Shown here: positions 42,801-52,357 of the stretch, piece after piece
Numbering within the stretch: position 1 is the stretch's first letter
Layout of the letters: every line of letters starts with the position of its first letter
Source: Nemopilema nomurai
Taxonomy: Eukaryota > Cnidaria > Scyphozoa > Rhizostomeae > Rhizostomatidae
NCBI GenBank assembly: GCA_003864495.1
Contig: ML133461.1
Coordinates: forward strand, 1,022,414-1,086,413
Direction: 5' to 3'
Length of the DNA: 64,000 bases
Program-made: the position numbers and the translations under genes
Notes under the pieces: generated by a model
What the model was told of the DNA's origin: nothing
Database searches by the model: none
What the model saw: the letters and a program-made list of their open reading frames with translations, nothing else

Positions 42801-45800
42801 CGATCCAAGCAAAAAAGCCTTTTCACAGGACTGTGAAGAATCGGGAGTCTGTGCACGTGGTAACAAAATTCACAAGTTGTGATTCGAATCACTGATCGCC
42901 GATCCCAGTGATTGCCTATCCATCAATATGAACAGCAGTATTTTTGCATGGACAGACGGAGTAAACTTGAGGTAAAGTTAAGTGTTGTGCCGTGAGATTG
43001 CCGTATTAGACAGACCATTGCCTGGACAATCGAAAGGGTAACCTAGGATATAGCCAATGATGAAGGATGAAGCATTAATTTGCCTACTCGATTTAACATT
43101 TGACCTTCTGCGATAGATATCAAACAGATCACATGAGAAGCTCTGGTATAATTCTTAATTTTGTAGAAACTCGGTACAGTCTAGGAGGGGTGGGGTGTGA
43201 CAACAGAATATGGCATTGCATATTAACAGAAATGTTCCGCATCTTTTTGCAGTGCTTGCGTGGAAGAAGAAGGAAGCACGTTATATATTTTATATTATAA
43301 ACAATTTATTAGTGAGCGCGCACTCGAGCATACCACCTATGCTAAAACAGTGTTTTAAATCTAGGGTTATAAAAATGTACGTGTTTCGTCGATTTATTAG
43401 AGATTTCTTGACGCTATTCTCGACAGAAGGCAAGATTCTCATCTGGGCTAAAACTCTTCTTTTTAATGTCATTTTGTCATTTAATGTCATTTTGTCATTT
43501 TGTCAATCATTAGCCCTTTAAGCTCATAAATTCGTAACTATGGACTAGTTAATACTCCTTAACACCTGCATATTGAAACCAAACTAATTTCCAATTTTAA
43601 GGGAAAAATTCTTGATTAATGGTGTGTATTACGAAGTAAAACCACTATTATCAGGTGGAAGCACCCGCAATTTACATGTTTGAAGCCATTTCTAAATGTG
43701 TCTTCAGGTATAAAATCAGTAATATTTTTAAAGCATTTACGGTTTTCAAGTGATAAAAATACGTTGAATCAACCATTAGGTCTGGATTTCTGATAAGGCG
43801 AATACAAGCTGATCTTTAAAATGGAAATCGCTCATTAAGTCAAATAGCATGATTGGTTGGGTTGAACAAAATTTTTCACAGCTTATCATTGATAGGTTAA
43901 AATTTTTTTAAATTTCATTTTAAAATTTTTTTAAATTTCATTTAAAAAATGTGCACACTTGACTAGCATTGCAACATTTAACTTGTCATAAGACTCATCA
44001 TTTGTCTTGCAAAACATGTATTCTGGCATTTCATTCTATCAGAATACATGAAAGTTATCAAACCAATAACACTTTATACCCTATCATATCACACTTGTAA
44101 TTCTATTCTTCTATTTGTTTATAGAAGAATCATAGAAATAATAATTATAGCAAACCCTAGTCTTAAAAGGGGCCATAAGTTTTTAAAGACATTGTCAACA
44201 GTTTGGAAACTTCCTAACAAAAATTTAGGTTTAGCATACTTGATTAAAATCTGCCCTTTCCCTACTTCTTGTGTTTATTATATGATTATTTTCAAGGAAT
44301 TTATTGGCTATAAATCATTTTAACATAGTTCAACATAGTAAGCAAATATTATCAAGAAGCTTACGTTTGACAGGTACCAGCATCATTTCTTTAAATGTAA
44401 CATAAAATCAAACTTTGAAGTTGAAAAAGAGTGCAAAAACTGCTTCTGTCTTTTCTTGCTACTGGGGATAATGTAACATATTTTGAGTAAAAGTAACAAT
44501 TTCTTCCTCCAGCAATTCCATTAGTAGAAGGGCTGATGTCTGAGGGTATAGAATTAGTTATCATTTGCATATTCAGTATCTAATCACTTGCGTATTGTAG
44601 CTAATCTGTGCATTGGTTATTCAATTGTCGCAATTTATTCAATCCTGGCATTGTTAGGTAGATTCTAGGACATATCAAAAGATTTCTGTACATAATTTGG
44701 ATGGAGAAATTTTGGGGCTCAGATTTAGAAATCCCTCTCTACAATGTATTATCTGGCTATCATTGCTGGTCACAAAGGACTCAAACTCTGTCATCATAAA
44801 TTGCCTTTGGTTGTCAAAATGATATGCTTAGGATTCTGATAGTTTGATTAATTGGTATGACAAATTCCAATATCTAGATTTATATAAAAATATAACCAGA
44901 TAATAAACTACATGCTTCACTACATGAAATAACAACCCTTTTTAAACAAAATAAAAGAAGCATATTGATAACTGAATTTTATCTGCCAAGCAAGGTGAGG
45001 TACATTAGCAAGTGGGAATTTTCAGTGCATCAAAATTGTTGCCATAATTTAATCTGAGCAAGCTGCATCCTCTGATTCTGAAAATAGTTGAAAAATCATG
45101 TAGGTCAGGTCCTACCCGAGAATCAGTGTTATTCCTCTTTAGTTTGACAAAATGCCTACTATCCAATATTGCAGATTTTATCTTTCTACATGCTTGAATA
45201 CTTTTGTCTTCCAAATTCACTAATTCCTTTACTTTACTTTCTCTGATCCTATCATTTTCCCCTATAAACTGCTTCAATTCCCGAATAACTGCAAGCACAA
45301 TATGGTCTTTTCATTACTAATAAATGCATCAAATATTTGTTAACCTGAAGATATATGTGTTTCTAAGACTTTGAATAAGAAATTTTGATTCAATTAGCTG
45401 CTTATAAGGTGAACTCATCAAAATCTTTCCAACAGAACTAAATAAAACCAAATCCTTTTAGCAGGCATATTATCCTTTGTCTGACAAAGTCAAGCAAGTT
45501 GTGCAAATGCATGCTTAGCCTAAGCTGACTCTTGAATAAGATCAAAATTTGCATTAATCATAGTAACAAATGATTATCAGCTGGCATTATAGAAAGCATT
45601 TATCAAGAAAAAAGTGCCAGTACAACTAACTGGCACAGCCCAGAAAAAAAATCTGTTTGTATGAAAAAACAAGTTGGTACTAAAGTTTATCTAGCTTGGT
45701 ATGATTAGTTAGCACAAATAATATTTTGTTCTTTGAACATCTCATACTTGAAACAATTAAAAGTTCTCCAAATGAAAATATAATTCCATTTAGAAACAGA

Positions 45801-47352
45801 CTTTATACAACATCATTTTTTTTAAAAACGCAAGCCATGGGTTTTGACAAGGACGTTTTAAAGAGTTGTATTATACCTGTTTAATGAAGAGTTAGGATAA
45901 CTTCTTCAATTAAGATATTAGAACGTATCAAAGCCTATTGATACATTATGATCGAATCACATTCTAAGAACTTCGGCTATTTATAGCAATCATGATAAAC
46001 ACTCAACTTAACCTCTTCCTCGAAACAAAAGACATAAATGAGGAATAACTACATTTTCCTTCTTACCTTAGAGAAAGGATTAAACAGCTGGAGACCACTT
46101 GAATGGAATCAATTTAATAACTACAGACAGCTAGACTACCAACAGACAGTCGTAATTTAGACGGTGTTTACAGTCCAAACAATCAACAATTACCTCACTG
46201 ACGGTACCTCGCTCAAACGAAATGGCCTAACTGCGGCCTACACTTCTGGACGTAGCAACCTTATTAATAAATTATGAGTTTACCTATCAAGGCTTGGTAT
46301 TAGTCATATGTACTTAGCTGCAGTCAACTCTACACAACAAAAGCTAACGTTTGACAAAAAGCAAAGCCCGTTGCTTTGATTCACTAGTTTGATCGAATAT
46401 TTAGGCCGGACAAGTAAAATGGGAAAGCAACACGAAAATGGTTAGGAAACAGACTTCACAAATTCAAATCCCGCTGTATGGTCTTAGTAAATCACATTAA
46501 ATGGCTTATTAATAAGATTGATAGTTTTCTTGCAACTTTCAAAATGAACGTGTTTTCGTACATACCCATTATAGTGAAAGCTTCCCCGTTTGGACTGTAA
46601 ACAAAGACTAAGTTGAAATTTGAAGAAAAAATCGATAGCCAACAAGAATTGCCTTCTGACCTCGAAAACTTCTCCGTATTATTCACACACCCGATAAGCG
46701 AAACAGATTTTCATGACCCGACACATGTTGTGGTGACGAGGGTTTAGGAAATTCCTTTTTAAAAACATGTATTGTCTTAATTGGTCGCTGGACAAACAAA
46801 GAGCCAATCCACTGAGAAAATCGGCGAAATGTGTGAGCTGTACTCCATCATCTGATTTGCACAAAGATTAATTGTCAAATCCACCTGCTAAGAACTTATG
46901 TTCGGTCATATAAAGATACTCCAGGAGGCTGATTTCCAATAAAAGAAAAGCGAAAACAAACAATAAATGGTGATTTATTTGTATTGTGTTAGAACATCAA
47001 TATTTTAGGTTTCACATTAGACAAAGAGCATTTTGACGTTGTCAAATTTTTTCCTAGGTTTGTAATTATTAATTAGAGTGTAAACGCATACAATCATATT
47101 ACCTGAACAATTTATAGATTGTTACAGTTTAATAGCAGTACGTTGCGAAAAACACCTAAAACACAGGGTATGCTAAACAGCTTTAGATTCGTGCGAGGAC
47201 GAAGTGCTTGTTCTGCGATTAATTTCCTTAAAGGCTGACGCACCTTTTAACTAATATTTACTCTGTAGGCCAACTTTTCGAAAACTAGCGAATATTTGAA
47301 AGTTATTTTTCTGCTTCTTACCTTGGTCACCTGGAACTTTGAGCGTATCCAT
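18865..47352 (-). CDS. TMCC: TMCC-family transmembrane and coiled-coil protein, 19 exons, 626 aa
   Basis: Exons in transcript order: 47331-47352, 45116-45288, 37112-37212, 31412-31694, 29048-29113, 28186-28270, 27305-27341, 25437-25530, 23924-23973, 23254-23298, 22902-22989, 22300-22337, 21655-21699, 20992-21136, 20643-20696, 20312-20380, 19963-20079, 19570-19760, 18865-19042 (1881 bp, all in phase). Family hallmarks: RTSQEIEKLKLKIKRTRQQL, QQMQKKLDKYQKTLK, a Gly/Ala segment with RSGSADNL, coiled coil ELERLQSHNNEVVILRRENE, NQYNDLTELHQQE, KMELQQHQQQQ, then two C-terminal hydrophobic segments (about residues 539-557 and 570-585, the second ending FLLWKN). Known TMCC proteins sit in the ER membrane and oligomerise. 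The first three exons are supported only by phase and splice sites; from 31694 onward the family match makes the call firm. Confidence 0.88.
22749..22813. repeat. 13-bp minisatellite, five units
   Basis: Five head-to-tail 13-bp units of TTTACATTTGACC; the three central units are identical and the outer two carry substitutions. It lies in an intron of the TMCC gene. Confidence 0.9.
24364..24600 (-). pseudogene. left arm of an inverted coding-like duplication
   Basis: Read on minus, this is an open block containing NEICLTLADRVRHLAPS and CVHICHEIHRLAWY. The plus strand at 25205-25300 encodes a diverged copy (ENVRLTLADRVRQLAPS). A 28-bp core (24536-24563) is identical, in reverse complement, to 25242-25269. 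The two arms are about 680 bp apart inside a TMCC intron. I do not recognise the parent gene; an old transposon or retrocopy fragment is likely. Confidence 0.5.
25205..25300 (+). pseudogene. right arm of the inverted coding-like duplication
   Basis: Plus-strand reading gives ENVRLTLADRVRQLAPS, matching the minus-strand reading at 24364-24588. The frame closes soon after, so no complete gene is present. The similarity spreads somewhat beyond the identical 28-bp core on both sides. Confidence 0.5.
25707..25724. repeat. poly-G run
   Basis: A run of about 17 consecutive G on the plus strand, in a TMCC intron. The length may be unreliable in any assembly. Confidence 0.85.
26466..26548. repeat. 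22-bp minisatellite, about 3.8 units
   Basis: Three full 22-bp units (26466-26487, 26488-26509, 26510-26531) and a shortened fourth, each built around AATGACAAAACATC with a few substitutions. Located in a TMCC intron. Confidence 0.85.
26685..27280 (+). mobile_element. possible degenerate DNA-transposon copy
   Basis: The left end begins GGCCCCGTTTACAAC and is packed with GAAAACG / CGTTTTC words in both orientations, a pattern I associate with DNA-transposon ends in cnidarian genomes. A short open frame from the ATG at 26900 (MADIRAIFHVVQIFFALASV) follows, then further short overlapping frames to 27271. No transposase motif could be identified, so the class is uncertain. Confidence 0.35.
29200..29345. 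repeat. TGAT-rich low-complexity tract
   Basis: About 140 bp dominated by TGAT and GATTAATGA words without a fixed period, in a TMCC intron. Probably a decayed simple repeat. Confidence 0.6.
30701..30750. repeat. two (CAA)n runs
   Basis: Two short CAA microsatellite runs, about 30701-30720 and 30733-30750, separated by a TA-rich spacer, in a TMCC intron. Confidence 0.85.
32661..32776 (+). repeat. dispersed repeat, copy 1
   Basis: CGTTTGCATACTCCGAGGAG at the left and GTACCACAAATCACTTGTTC at the right recur, with substitutions, in the same order and spacing at 50531-50650. Both copies are on plus. Copy 1 is open in the frame reading TFAYSEECQTKTHFKLARL; copy 2 has stops in the corresponding frame. 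Origin unknown. Confidence 0.5.
33286..33599 (+). mobile_element. 5'-truncated non-LTR retrotransposon with target-site duplication
   Basis: The plus strand encodes the C-terminal tail typical of LINE endonuclease/reverse-transcriptase ORFs: KRQLAFLGHITRKEKLENL and GKIEGKRSRGRQRKTF, then, after a frameshift, CWRDLIAYVIK, a stop and HGTGTRRR. The upstream RT and endonuclease domains are absent. A 15-bp sequence, ATGTCACAGATTCTG at 33286-33300, recurs at 33585-33599 with one mismatch and brackets the fragment, as expected for a target-site duplication. It is a dead copy in an intron of the TMCC gene. Confidence 0.8.
34295..34375. repeat. GC-rich repeat-like block
   Basis: A sharp local rise in GC with GGGGGGGCCAGGGGGGCCGG followed by CCCCCTCATTTTTTG, unlike the AT-rich surroundings. 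It resembles ends of dispersed DNA elements, but no partner copy is in the window. Confidence 0.35.
34796..35200 (+). other. unassigned open frame, possibly transposon-derived
   Basis: A 134-codon plus frame (contains KMSVHGLRSSLTHKPSLIR and GDYLRWQHVRPNKGFS) is followed by a second open frame from the ATG at 35213 ending KEFGSCSKL near 35370. Neither is recognised. They lie in the TMCC gene's large 5' intron in antisense orientation, suggesting an old mobile-element or retrocopy fragment rather than a host gene. Confidence 0.25.
35597..35620. repeat. poly-C run
   Basis: A long run of C on plus following CCCCCCACA, in a TMCC intron. Confidence 0.85.
36956..37006. repeat. perfect hairpin and adjacent 12-bp palindrome
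   Basis: GAGTATATCCACT (36956-36968), a 5-base loop, then its exact reverse complement (36974-36986). Eight bases on, GTGGATATCCAC (36995-37006) is a perfect palindrome reusing the same core. It follows a TTA microsatellite and sits about 105 bp from exon 37112-37212 of the TMCC gene. Confidence 0.85.
39481..39554 (-). CDS. TMCC: candidate alternative first exon of the TMCC gene
   Basis: An ATG-initiated 74-bp block reads MGLAICTSPLRQKLNYRAAA then EGRR, and ends at a donor (GTACTTG) with two bases over. Exon 31412-31694 needs exactly two bases, so splicing gives EGRRS-IGFLTMREYG in frame. This would produce a shorter TMCC isoform lacking the residues encoded by the three upstream exons. Supported by phase and splice site only. 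Confidence 0.4.
41033..41146 (-). other. candidate unplaced coding exon within the TMCC locus
   Basis: Bounded by an acceptor (TTTTGTAG) and a GTAAGC donor; only one frame is open, reading IFRIRSRSLENLTQLGASKH and ending GHLFRG. It would accept the single leftover base of the first TMCC exon (47331-47352), but I found no downstream exon in the phase it leaves. A cassette exon or a chance open block. Confidence 0.3.
43464..43499. repeat. 18-bp tandem duplication
   Basis: Two identical, contiguous copies of TAATGTCATTTTGTCATT. Confidence 0.9.
43897..43943. repeat. 23-bp AT-rich tandem duplication
   Basis: Two copies of a unit containing AAAATTTTTTTAAATTTCAT, period 23. Confidence 0.85.
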
Positions 47353-50300
47353 CTTCCGAGCTTCGAGGGTTCATCAAAAACAGCGTCCAAGGGTACGAAG
47401 ATCGCTTAACACAAACGCACTCCTTCTTCTGACATACTTCGGCATTTTGAAAATTCGGATTGGTGTCACAGATCTAATCGGCCGGAAATGCAAAAAACTG
47501 CGGTGAGGAATTTGAACAGAGGAAGTTGAGTTGACCGTGCAAATTCCCAACAGAAACAGATTGTTCAGAAATATAAACATGCAGATGGCAGTTATAAACA
47601 AAATATTGGAAAGAGGCAGTAGGATTCTTCACGATAGCTCTGCATAATTAACTCAAATTAATGTACCAGGGGGATATTCAAGTTTGCAAGCGTGACCGAC
47701 TCACAATGATGTAATATCGGATTACATTAAACAAAAATGGAGAGAGGAGATTTTCCGAAGCAGCATAAAAGAAAACTCCGGTATACCAGGGGGCGTTCAA
47801 AGGCTATTGAAGATTTTTTCGCAGGCAATCTTTGGATGGAAACTAAATATTCTCATTCCAACCAGCCAGGAAACACGTGCAGTGTTCATCCTGAACTTTG
47901 GACACAAAAAGAATTAGAGAGATTTCTCGTATTTATCTGTCGATTACCAATTTACCAACAATTCTGAAGTTCTGTTAGCATAGTTTGTTTCTCGAAAATT
48001 GCCTTGTTCGGTAAAACTTTCCTTTGTTTCCTTTGTCTTAAAAACATTTTCCTTTGCATACGAAACAACTGTTTATCCATAGTTCAGCTGATTTATCAGG
48101 ATAAATTTAAGCCAGCACAATCTTCTACGAAATTATCCAATAAGATTTAAAAACTTCAGTACATCATACCTTATCGACTTTACCTCTTGTATCCGTATCC
48201 CCATTGAACTTTCAAACATCAAGAAGTTGTTATGCGCAAAAATGTTATAGCGAAAGCACTACCAACATGGAGAATTCAGGAGCTGAACGCACTTTCACTG
48301 AATGGATGACAAAAGACCAATACTTCTCAGTCGAAGCTCTGTTGTTGTTGTTAATTATTAACGCTCGGTCTTTGGGTTGATTGGGAGGAAAGACGATGAT
48401 TCAAAATACCCTATGAATGAAATTTAAGAAACAGAGGAATCTGCTAGGTTTAGCAACGATGGTTTAGAGTGCATTTTCTTTGGCTTGCCGAGCCTTAAAA
48501 CAATTATCGTAGCATGAGCTTTGCTCTCGACCAGCACACCAAATTATAGAAACACCAATTTTATCGCTCTGGACAGGGCAAAACTCTATTTTTGCACCTT
48601 GCTTTGAGAGACGTTATTCCCACCCTGTCCTAAGGCAATATTTTATTTGTCTAATTTCGACTGTATAAGCTTTACTTGCTCCTCTGTGTCAACCCCCTAC
48701 AATGACACCGGTATTTCTGCTTTTACAGCACACGATGAAAGGATTTGTTGAAACTGGACATTAACCTATCTGCATATGGCCTAGTTTCAATAACATTCAA
48801 GATAATAATCCAGGGTAGCTTCAAATCCAATCCTTTGTTATACGATACCAATATCTGCTAACAAAAGTTTGTCACCTCTTTCAGATAAAGTTCTTTAAAT
48901 GTGCAGAAATTATGCTTCCGATTGTACTAATGCTTTAAGTACGCTAAGGGTTCCTATTCACCACAAAAAACGAAGTATTCATGGTCTTTTCACCCGACAA
49001 TGCTGTGAAATAGTTCAATTTGATACACTTATATCGAAAGCATAAGTCAATTTTGGACAAACAAGGCTCTTCTTGCCAGTACTCGTTTCTCTAATTAATT
49101 TCTTGATTCTGATGCCATTCATTTGAACAATTGTTATACCTGCCAGCTGATATCATAGCGAATGAATTTGGAGAGACAAACAGTTAGGTCAACCAGGCTT
49201 TTAAGAGCTTTTATCGAAAAATCTGCCATCTCTTCAAAAAGGAGGTAAAATTTTCACTTACATCTAAAATCGAGGCAGAGAATCTGGAAGATAACCACTG
49301 CAGTTCTGGATTTTTGTAGAAATTGACTTTTTTGAACGCCATGGTGTAAGCATTTTCGGAATATTAATATTAATGAAAAAGAGTGCATTATATCTTTAGA
49401 TGATAGACAGATTTAATTTCAATAAAAATTATGCAATGCATGATACACGCCATGATTGGCAAAGCACGAGTATATTAAGTCCTACTAACAAGTTTCTCAC
49501 TAAACGGGCTTTCGGAAACCTCGTTTCCAAAACGAGGTCGTCTAAGTATATTGTTAGTTCTGAAATTCGCATGCACTGGGCATTCTTTTGATAAACTAAG
49601 CGGAAATGAATCTGCCTTTACCTGCTGAATAACAAGGTGGTTTGAGGAAGTGAGGTTTGGTTTGTCACAAAGTATGGGTCATATCGAATTACATTCGCTT
49701 GACACTCAAATGGCATGTCATTCGTCAAAAACTAATGCATTTCCGCGTCTAAAGTTAACTGATAAAAATAGAAAACCCATGGGAGGCATGCGCGGATAGC
49801 GAACATTTTAAGAGGCCTCATTCTGGTTGAGAAATCAATCTCGCTCTCAATGGAAGCAAAACAGTCTCGTTGTCACTGACCCATTGACATGTTTACTGTC
49901 CAACACGTTCAAAGCTTGGTAGCTGACAAAAGACCAGGCCCGCCAGACAAGTGAAACGGTGCATACCAGAGAACCTCATACTTTCAACATGTGTGTGAGA
50001 ACAACTGTTGTTGCGTACATAACCGACGTTTGGTTTGAAATTTCATGAATTTAAACCTCAAGGCCCGGCCAAACTAGAAAATACCATCATACAACACCTT
50101 CTTGTAACTTTCTTCTGGCCATCTTCAAACATTCGAGTGACATCATTTTGGGCGAATTGGTCATAAGACATGGTGACCAAACTAGGAAACATTCTGTGAA
50201 ACATTCTTTCAGATAGACCTTTACATTGTGGAAAGGCTAAAACAACAGCAATGTAGTATCAACGAATGATACATTGAAGAAACCTAGAGTAGTACATTGG

Positions 50301-50429
50301 CCAATAATAATCCATCCTGCAAACATCATTTATGACGTCATCAATCTGGCACTTTGGTAAAATACAACAACGAAGTGTTGCATACATCCAAGCCGCGAGG
50401 GAAGGATAAGGGGTAATTGTCCGAGGCCC

Positions 50430-50650
50430 AAAGCCATCATGAAATCTACCAGTATCAAAGCCATCATGAAATGACGTCGGTTCAGTTATACATTATTATT
50501 TTCATGGATTTGCCATTCAACAGTTTATTTCGGCGTTTGCATACTCTGAGGAGTGTTAGACGGAAAAATAAGTTACGTATGCAGAAACTGCTTTTACTAT
50601 TTATTAATGGTGTGAAATTCAGTACCACGAAACATTTGTTCACAAATCAT
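50430..50650 (+). repeat. short direct repeat plus dispersed repeat copy 2
   Basis: AAAGCCATCATGAAAT occurs twice with period 27 (50430-50445 and 50457-50472). From 50531 to 50650 lies the second copy of the repeat at 32661-32776 (CGTTTGCATACTCTGAGGAG, then GTACCACGAAACATTTGTTC). Confidence 0.5.
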
Positions 50651-51114
50651 GACTCTATTAATACTTTCAGAAGCAACTGTTTTTGTCAGAAAAACCAATC
50701 ACGTTTTACGGCGCCCGGGCTAACAAAGGAAATAGTATTGCCACAAGGTACTTTTCATAATATTTTCATGGAGTCGAATTGATTAATGTAGCCAAATATT
50801 GAATTTACAGGCTTGTTTAACCTACCATGATTCCGGTTAAATGAAACTTATTGTATGAAAAATGAAACAGATGTTTGCTAGAATGATCTACTTTATCACA
50901 ATTCTGTCAATTGAAAATCAGAATCAAAATAGTTGGCCATCCCTGCAAAAACGTTGATCTTAAAGAATTACTTTTATTTATTAACAATAGCTGAAAGCAA
51001 TACTGATCCGAGGAATAGACAAAATGACAACAGACTTATGTTTTTCTTAAAGATTAGGGGCTTGAAATGACAAGGTGCACAAATCTATAACTTGGGAATG
51101 GGAACACAGTCAAG

Positions 51115-51255
51115 CTTCTGGCTTGTATTATACTGTATAGCACTATGTGGCACTATATCGTACTGTAGTGTAGGATATTGAACGGTATTGTACGATATTG
51201 TTTTGAACTGTATCTTTTTGCATTGTACTGCGTTGTAGTGTATTGCGCAGTATTG
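51115..51255. repeat. degenerate TACTGTA-type satellite tract
   Basis: About 140 bp of diverged short units built from TGTACTGTA / TATTGTACGA words with a rough 10-bp period, likely an eroded minisatellite. Confidence 0.6.
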
Positions 51256-52278
51256 TTCGCAAGCATAATCTTTCCTATTGATCAAAGTTCAGGGCTGTTC
51301 TCAGCTCACGAAAAAGCAGTTTAACAAGCTTTCTACCGAATAGTCTCTAAATCAACAACATTTTAGCTTCGAGCAAGAAGGATAGCATAACAGTTAATTA
51401 AATTTTGTAAATGGGTCTAGTGGAGTAACATTTTATGAAGATTGTTTCGGACCTAAGCAGTTTCGGGTGAAATTGTGATAAACGACAATTTTTATTACTT
51501 GCATTCTAGCCGTCTAAGCGTAGTTTAATACATAAAAACCCAAATTTTTTCTTGTGAATTATTACAGTTGTATTTATTTTGAATAAACTATAAAGTTTTT
51601 TTAATACTTTAAATACAACAACTTGCCAATACAGGTTTTAATTAATAACATTTTATTCCCAAATCCCAGAAAGAAAACGATATGGACGAAAAGTTGGTGA
51701 ATAATTGAAGAAAAATAAGATGCATCGAAGATTCTGAGATTCATTTAGACTTTAACATTTTGAATGCAAAGCTCCTTATAATTGACATACAAAGCAAGGG
51801 CAGAGCATCGGAAGGATTTACGTCTTTAGTATGAACGACTGGATTATCAAAAATACGGCCACCATACATTTGTAAGTGGATTTCATGACGTCCATTTTAC
51901 GCTATAAAATATTCACCAACCTAACACAAAGATTTAATTAATTTTTTTTGCATCATGAATATGGAAATGGCGGTAAAAAGTTTTTGAAAAGAAGTATGAT
52001 CGAAAACCTGCGTACTGGCATATAATGTTCGCGTAAAAGCACGGAATCAATAATGCTTGAAATTAGGGATTATTAAAAATTAATACACCGAATGAAAAAC
52101 CTTATACCTCTAGGTCATGTGTTTTCTTAATATATGTATTCCATAAATATCCAACTATTAACCCTTAAGGAAAATAACACAGTATTGAACACGTCAGACT
52201 CTTGAAAAAAGACCTAATACTAATTAGGAAGAGCATAGAACATTATTATAAAATACCACGCTCAGTTAAAAAGCATAG

Positions 52279-52284
52279 TTTATT
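52279..52284 (-). other. poly(A) signal of the UBA-PTH2 gene
   Basis: TTTATT on plus (AATAAA on the transcript) 74 bp past the stop codon at 52358, a normal distance. Confidence 0.5.
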
Positions 52285-52357
52285 ATCAAGTGAAAACAGG
52301 AAAAGATGTCATTAGAAATATCGAAGGAGAACCGGGTCTGCGGCATTGATGCGGACG

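Larger units (their letters stand above)
47353..52357. other. gene-poor interval upstream of TMCC
   Basis: No exon chain is supported. The left end is the TMCC 5' flank. A minus open frame at 47374-47601 would be an upstream ORF if transcribed with TMCC. A plus open frame at 47737-47967 (76 codons, starts MERGDFPKQHKRKLRYTRGR) lies divergent to TMCC about 385 bp from its ATG and could be a first exon, but I have no partner exon. The rest is AT-rich, with the repeats listed separately. Confidence 0.4.
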
